A DNA stretch of 64,000 nt from Gymnogyps californianus (Eukaryota > Chordata > Aves > Accipitriformes > Cathartidae): NCBI RefSeq assembly GCF_018139145.2, contig NC_059471.1:207657494-207721493 (forward strand). Direction: 5' to 3'. Below are positions 60,801 through 64,000 of this stretch, one piece after another; position 1 is the stretch's first letter, and each line of letters opens with the position of its first letter. Below the pieces are notes generated by a model. The model saw only the letters and a program-made list of their open reading frames with translations. It ran no database searches and was not told where the DNA came from. The translations under genes and the position numbers were made by a program.

Positions 60801-63800
60801 ACTGGATATCTCAGTCCAAACTCTAATCCAAAATGACAAGCCACTGATGATTATTTACTATGATTAATCCTGGAGGAGCTGAAACTCTTGAGGTGCTTGA
60901 AGATCCAGCTTAATTCCAGAGTATCCTGAACACCTTGCACTACATCCTTGTTATGTTCAGTGCCTGAACCACTCAGTGACAGACTAACACTTGACAGAGG
61001 CACAGAGACTACACTTACACCATCCCATGCATAGGCAGAAAGCAGTTTAAAATACACCGCAAATTCAGGCTCTATACATAAGAGAAGCCACTTTAGTATA
61101 AAACTGATTGTGAAAGGTACTAAAGAAATGGAGTGTAGGGTTTTGTTGCCTGAACAAATGTTACACAATTTTAGCTTGCCGAGGTTTGAGTGTCTCTGTA
61201 TCATGCTCCATCACACAGTGTGAACTTCCCTAAACCCTGTATACACTTTATCCATGAGATCCCCCTCACATAGAACAAAAAGATTTATAAACTGTGAGGC
61301 ATTTGTCAGCAGCTCTATTAGTGGTACTCTTTATAACTGAATTGACAGAAAACGGTAAAGGGAAAGGTCAGTGTTCTGTTGCTTTGTTTGGAAGTTTTTG
61401 ATTGCTTTTGGAAACTCTACAGGCTAGTCTTCGTAATCTCTTATTAAAAGTGCTAGGAAAACTTAAGGGGGGAAAAGCATTAGAGAGCTGTAAGCTTGGA
61501 GTGCCATCTGGACCTTACTTCAGTAGAAATGCTATCTTATTTTTATATAGAGAAAAAATTAATAATGACAATGCATAATATATATTAACCCTTGGAAAAT
61601 CCCTTTGCAGAGTATACGGAACTGACATTGATTAAAGCAGAAATCCCACATGTGTTTTTGTCCTGTTCTAAATTATTCATGTCCTGGCAAGACAGTGCTT
61701 CATGCACATCCAAAAATAAATAAATCTTTGACAAACCAATTGGGTTTTGAATGCTGTATTTTGAAGAAGGAAAAGAGAAATTTTATGTCCATCCACAAAA
61801 ATTAGGAAAATGAATTTATTGTTGGTTGGGAGAAGATTTGTTCCTTTCTGGAAAACAGAAGGATTTGCCTTGTTATCTTAATAAATTCCAAACCTTTGGA
61901 AAAGTCAGAACCACAGAGGGCTGTGCTCTTTTTGTTTTTTTGGGGTTTTTTTAAATCTGTTTTAGCTTTCCTGCCTGGACTACCTTTACAGAATTCAGTA
62001 ATTCATATTTTTAAGCACCCACTCATTTCCACTGAGGAAGGATAAAGATCCATAGGAGACAAACACTAGGTAGACCTAAAGCTATTTACCATAAAGCTGG
62101 ACTAAAGGTTACACTTCTTTGATTACAAAACCGCACAAGCGCTGACCTACACTTCCCCAACAGCTGTTCTCTCACCCTCTTCTGTACAATGCATGTCTTT
62201 GCTTTTTCTCATTATTTTAACTCTGTGTCATTCTCGGCACTTCACTTCTTCAAGGTGTTTTAAAAAATTTTAATGAACTAATAGCATGGCATTACAAATT
62301 ACTGTAATCATTGTAACACTTCATAGCTCCAAATAGGATTGTGATTCCACTTAACAGAAGACAATCATCTGCCCTGGCCAACCTCCAGTCTAATAGATGG
62401 GTCAGGCAGAGGGTAGCACCACAATTGTGTGACGAATGAATGGTTTATGTGTGGGGAACGGACATGAAATGATTAGATGTTTTGGCAAAGATCCTACAAG
62501 ATATCTGTGGCAGGCATACTGCATGGGATTAGTCTGACCACACAGTGAAGCCTACAATGTGAAAGTGTATACCTGTCTCTTATAGTCAGTAGACAGAAGT
62601 AGGCATTGGTGGGGTGAATGTCATCTCGTCCTAAAAGGACACATCTAAACGTAAGGTAGAAAGTGTCTAAAACCACCTGTTTGATCCATCATAGACAGAA
62701 AGCCAAGTATTGAGCTCAACAGCAGACATCTAGAATATAGACACACAGTTAGGTGAGATGGATCCCACCTCATGCTTTTGTATTACAAGACTGCTCAACT
62801 TTTCTTTGGTGCTTCTTTGAAAGAAAAAAAATTATTCCCATTTTAAAGACAATAAATTGGAGAGGCAAAGAAAAGGGAAAAAAAAAAACCAAGAAAAGAA
62901 AAAATATGGGTGCTACTGTAACTTCTTTGTAGACAGCAAACTGTTCGAATGAGATCCAGAACCCTGACTGAACAGTGAAAAGGCAGAACTAAACACCTCA
63001 GAAAGGAGTCAAAACAGCTATATGGCATTGGGACCTTTTCCAGAAAGTAGGCATCTCTTCTTTTTTGTACAAAATTAGCAAGGACCACTCTTCCCTTGGA
63101 ATATCTTGAAGGTTAGAAAGAGACCCCTACATTCTCAGTGCTTCAGTCCTCTACACAAGGCTCAGCTCTCTCAGATGCCATTTCCTTGCACTTTCCTTGG
63201 AAAGTAAGTGTTATATTTGTAACAGCATCAGTCTTCATCCATGCTCCAAATATTTTACAGGCATTCAGAGGTCTCTTGCATAAAAACTCTGCAGCAGTAT
63301 AATGTCTGCCTTTTAACAACACGTCCCTTCAAGGAAAAAAAAAGACTCAGATCCTACAAAATACCCATCACCTCTATTACCCTTAACCCTCCCTGGCTGA
63401 CAACACAATCTCGTTCTGCCTCATAAAGCTGATATTTATTTTTGCTATTTTCCATCTCTTTTTTTCTATGTATCAGAAGCTTTAGGTAAAGCCGACATCT
63501 TTGGACTGCAGGCTGTTGAGAACATGGTATCTAATTAAAGCATTACATTACACAAGGTGTGACATTCCAGAATACCCCTTTATGACTGATTTCACAGAGT
63601 AGAAGTGTTATTACCTGTAACATCTTCATTTTCTTTTTTCAAACATGAAGGAATAGGTTGTGATAGCAGCTGATAGCAAGAGAAAAGGAGGTAAATCCCC
63701 AAGTACTTCACACACAACCGGTGCCCCTTGCTGCGTAGAATTGTTCTGACATAGGTGTTGTCAGGTTATTGGCGAGAAGGCTCTACCAAACATCTCACAA

Positions 63801-63821
63801 GACTCCTAATCTGACAGCCTG
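57875..63821. other. Intergenic sequence, sixth part
   Basis: AT-rich non-coding DNA with A/T homopolymers (14 A at 59019-59032; 17 T at 60415-60431) and a short TG repeat at 60257-60270. A 117-codon minus-strand ORF at 60851-61204 matches nothing I know. No exon recognised. Confidence 0.6.
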
Positions 63822-64000
63822 TGTCGTGGTCTAACCCCAGCCAGCAGCTAAGCACCACGCAGCTGCTCCCTCACTCCCCCCTCCACTCCCAGTGGGATGG
63901 GGAGGAGAATTGGGAAAGAAGGTAAAACTTGTGGGTTGAGATAAGAACGGTTTAATAACTAAAGTAAAATATAATACTAACAATAATAATAATGAAATAT
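63822..64000 (+). mobile_element. Endogenous retrovirus LTR, start (runs off the window)
   Basis: The sequence opens TGTCGTGGTCTAACCCCAGC and continues with CAGCTAAGCACCACGCAGC, CCCAGTGGGATGGGG, AAACTTGTGGGTTGAGATAA and a TTTAATAACTAA-type A/T-rich end. This matches, from memory, the beginning of an LTR family dispersed in neoavian genomes, starting with the expected TG. Only 179 bp are present, so I cannot say whether this is a solo LTR or the edge of a provirus, nor assign its class. No viral gene is visible. Confidence 0.85.

Noticed and set aside
60851..61204. 117-codon minus-strand ORF considered as a CACNA2D1 3' exon
   Set aside because: No resemblance to the alpha2delta-1 C-terminus and no Cys-rich pattern expected there.

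Overview
The window comes from a bird. It carries a CR1 retrotransposon of the avian type, an endogenous retroviral LTR start of a family I know from neoavian genomes rather than galliforms, and AT-rich, repeat-poor non-coding sequence typical of an avian macrochromosome. This is vertebrate DNA with small exons and long introns, so long open reading frames are a poor guide to genes here.

One protein-coding gene is recognisable: the 5' part of HGF (hepatocyte growth factor / scatter factor), on the minus strand. Coding exons 1 to 4 lie at 18255-18180, 6651-6486, 1740-1628 and 1028-914. Each has canonical splice sites and correct phases, and exons 2, 3 and 4 are 166, 113 and 115 bp, the sizes I recall for mammalian HGF. 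Together they encode the signal peptide, the N-terminal (PAN/apple) domain and the first half of kringle 1. The rest of the gene (remaining kringles and the serine-protease-like domain) lies beyond the left edge.

Exon 1 sits in a CpG island (about 17.62-18.35 kb) with a TATA-like box just upstream. Beyond it is a G-rich (sense strand), CpG-poor promoter-proximal block (18.43-19.06 kb). Intron 1 (11.5 kb) and intron 2 (4.7 kb) hold only low-complexity tracts and unexplained sequence.

From about 19.1 kb to the right edge is intergenic sequence upstream of HGF, about 45 kb with no exon I recognise. It contains a large CCTT/CTTT microsatellite cluster (27.48-27.9 kb), a 5'-truncated CR1 copy (35.59-36.28 kb), an isolated GC-rich but CpG-poor block bordered by a palindrome (39.77-40.33 kb), a fold-back repeat (44.63-44.71 kb), traces of older repeats, and the LTR start at 63822. 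In mammals the next gene upstream of HGF is CACNA2D1; I found none of its exons here. I found no tRNA, rRNA, CRISPR array or other undescribed system. The most interesting points are amino-acid changes in the HGF N-domain, the G-rich promoter, and the GC-rich block.
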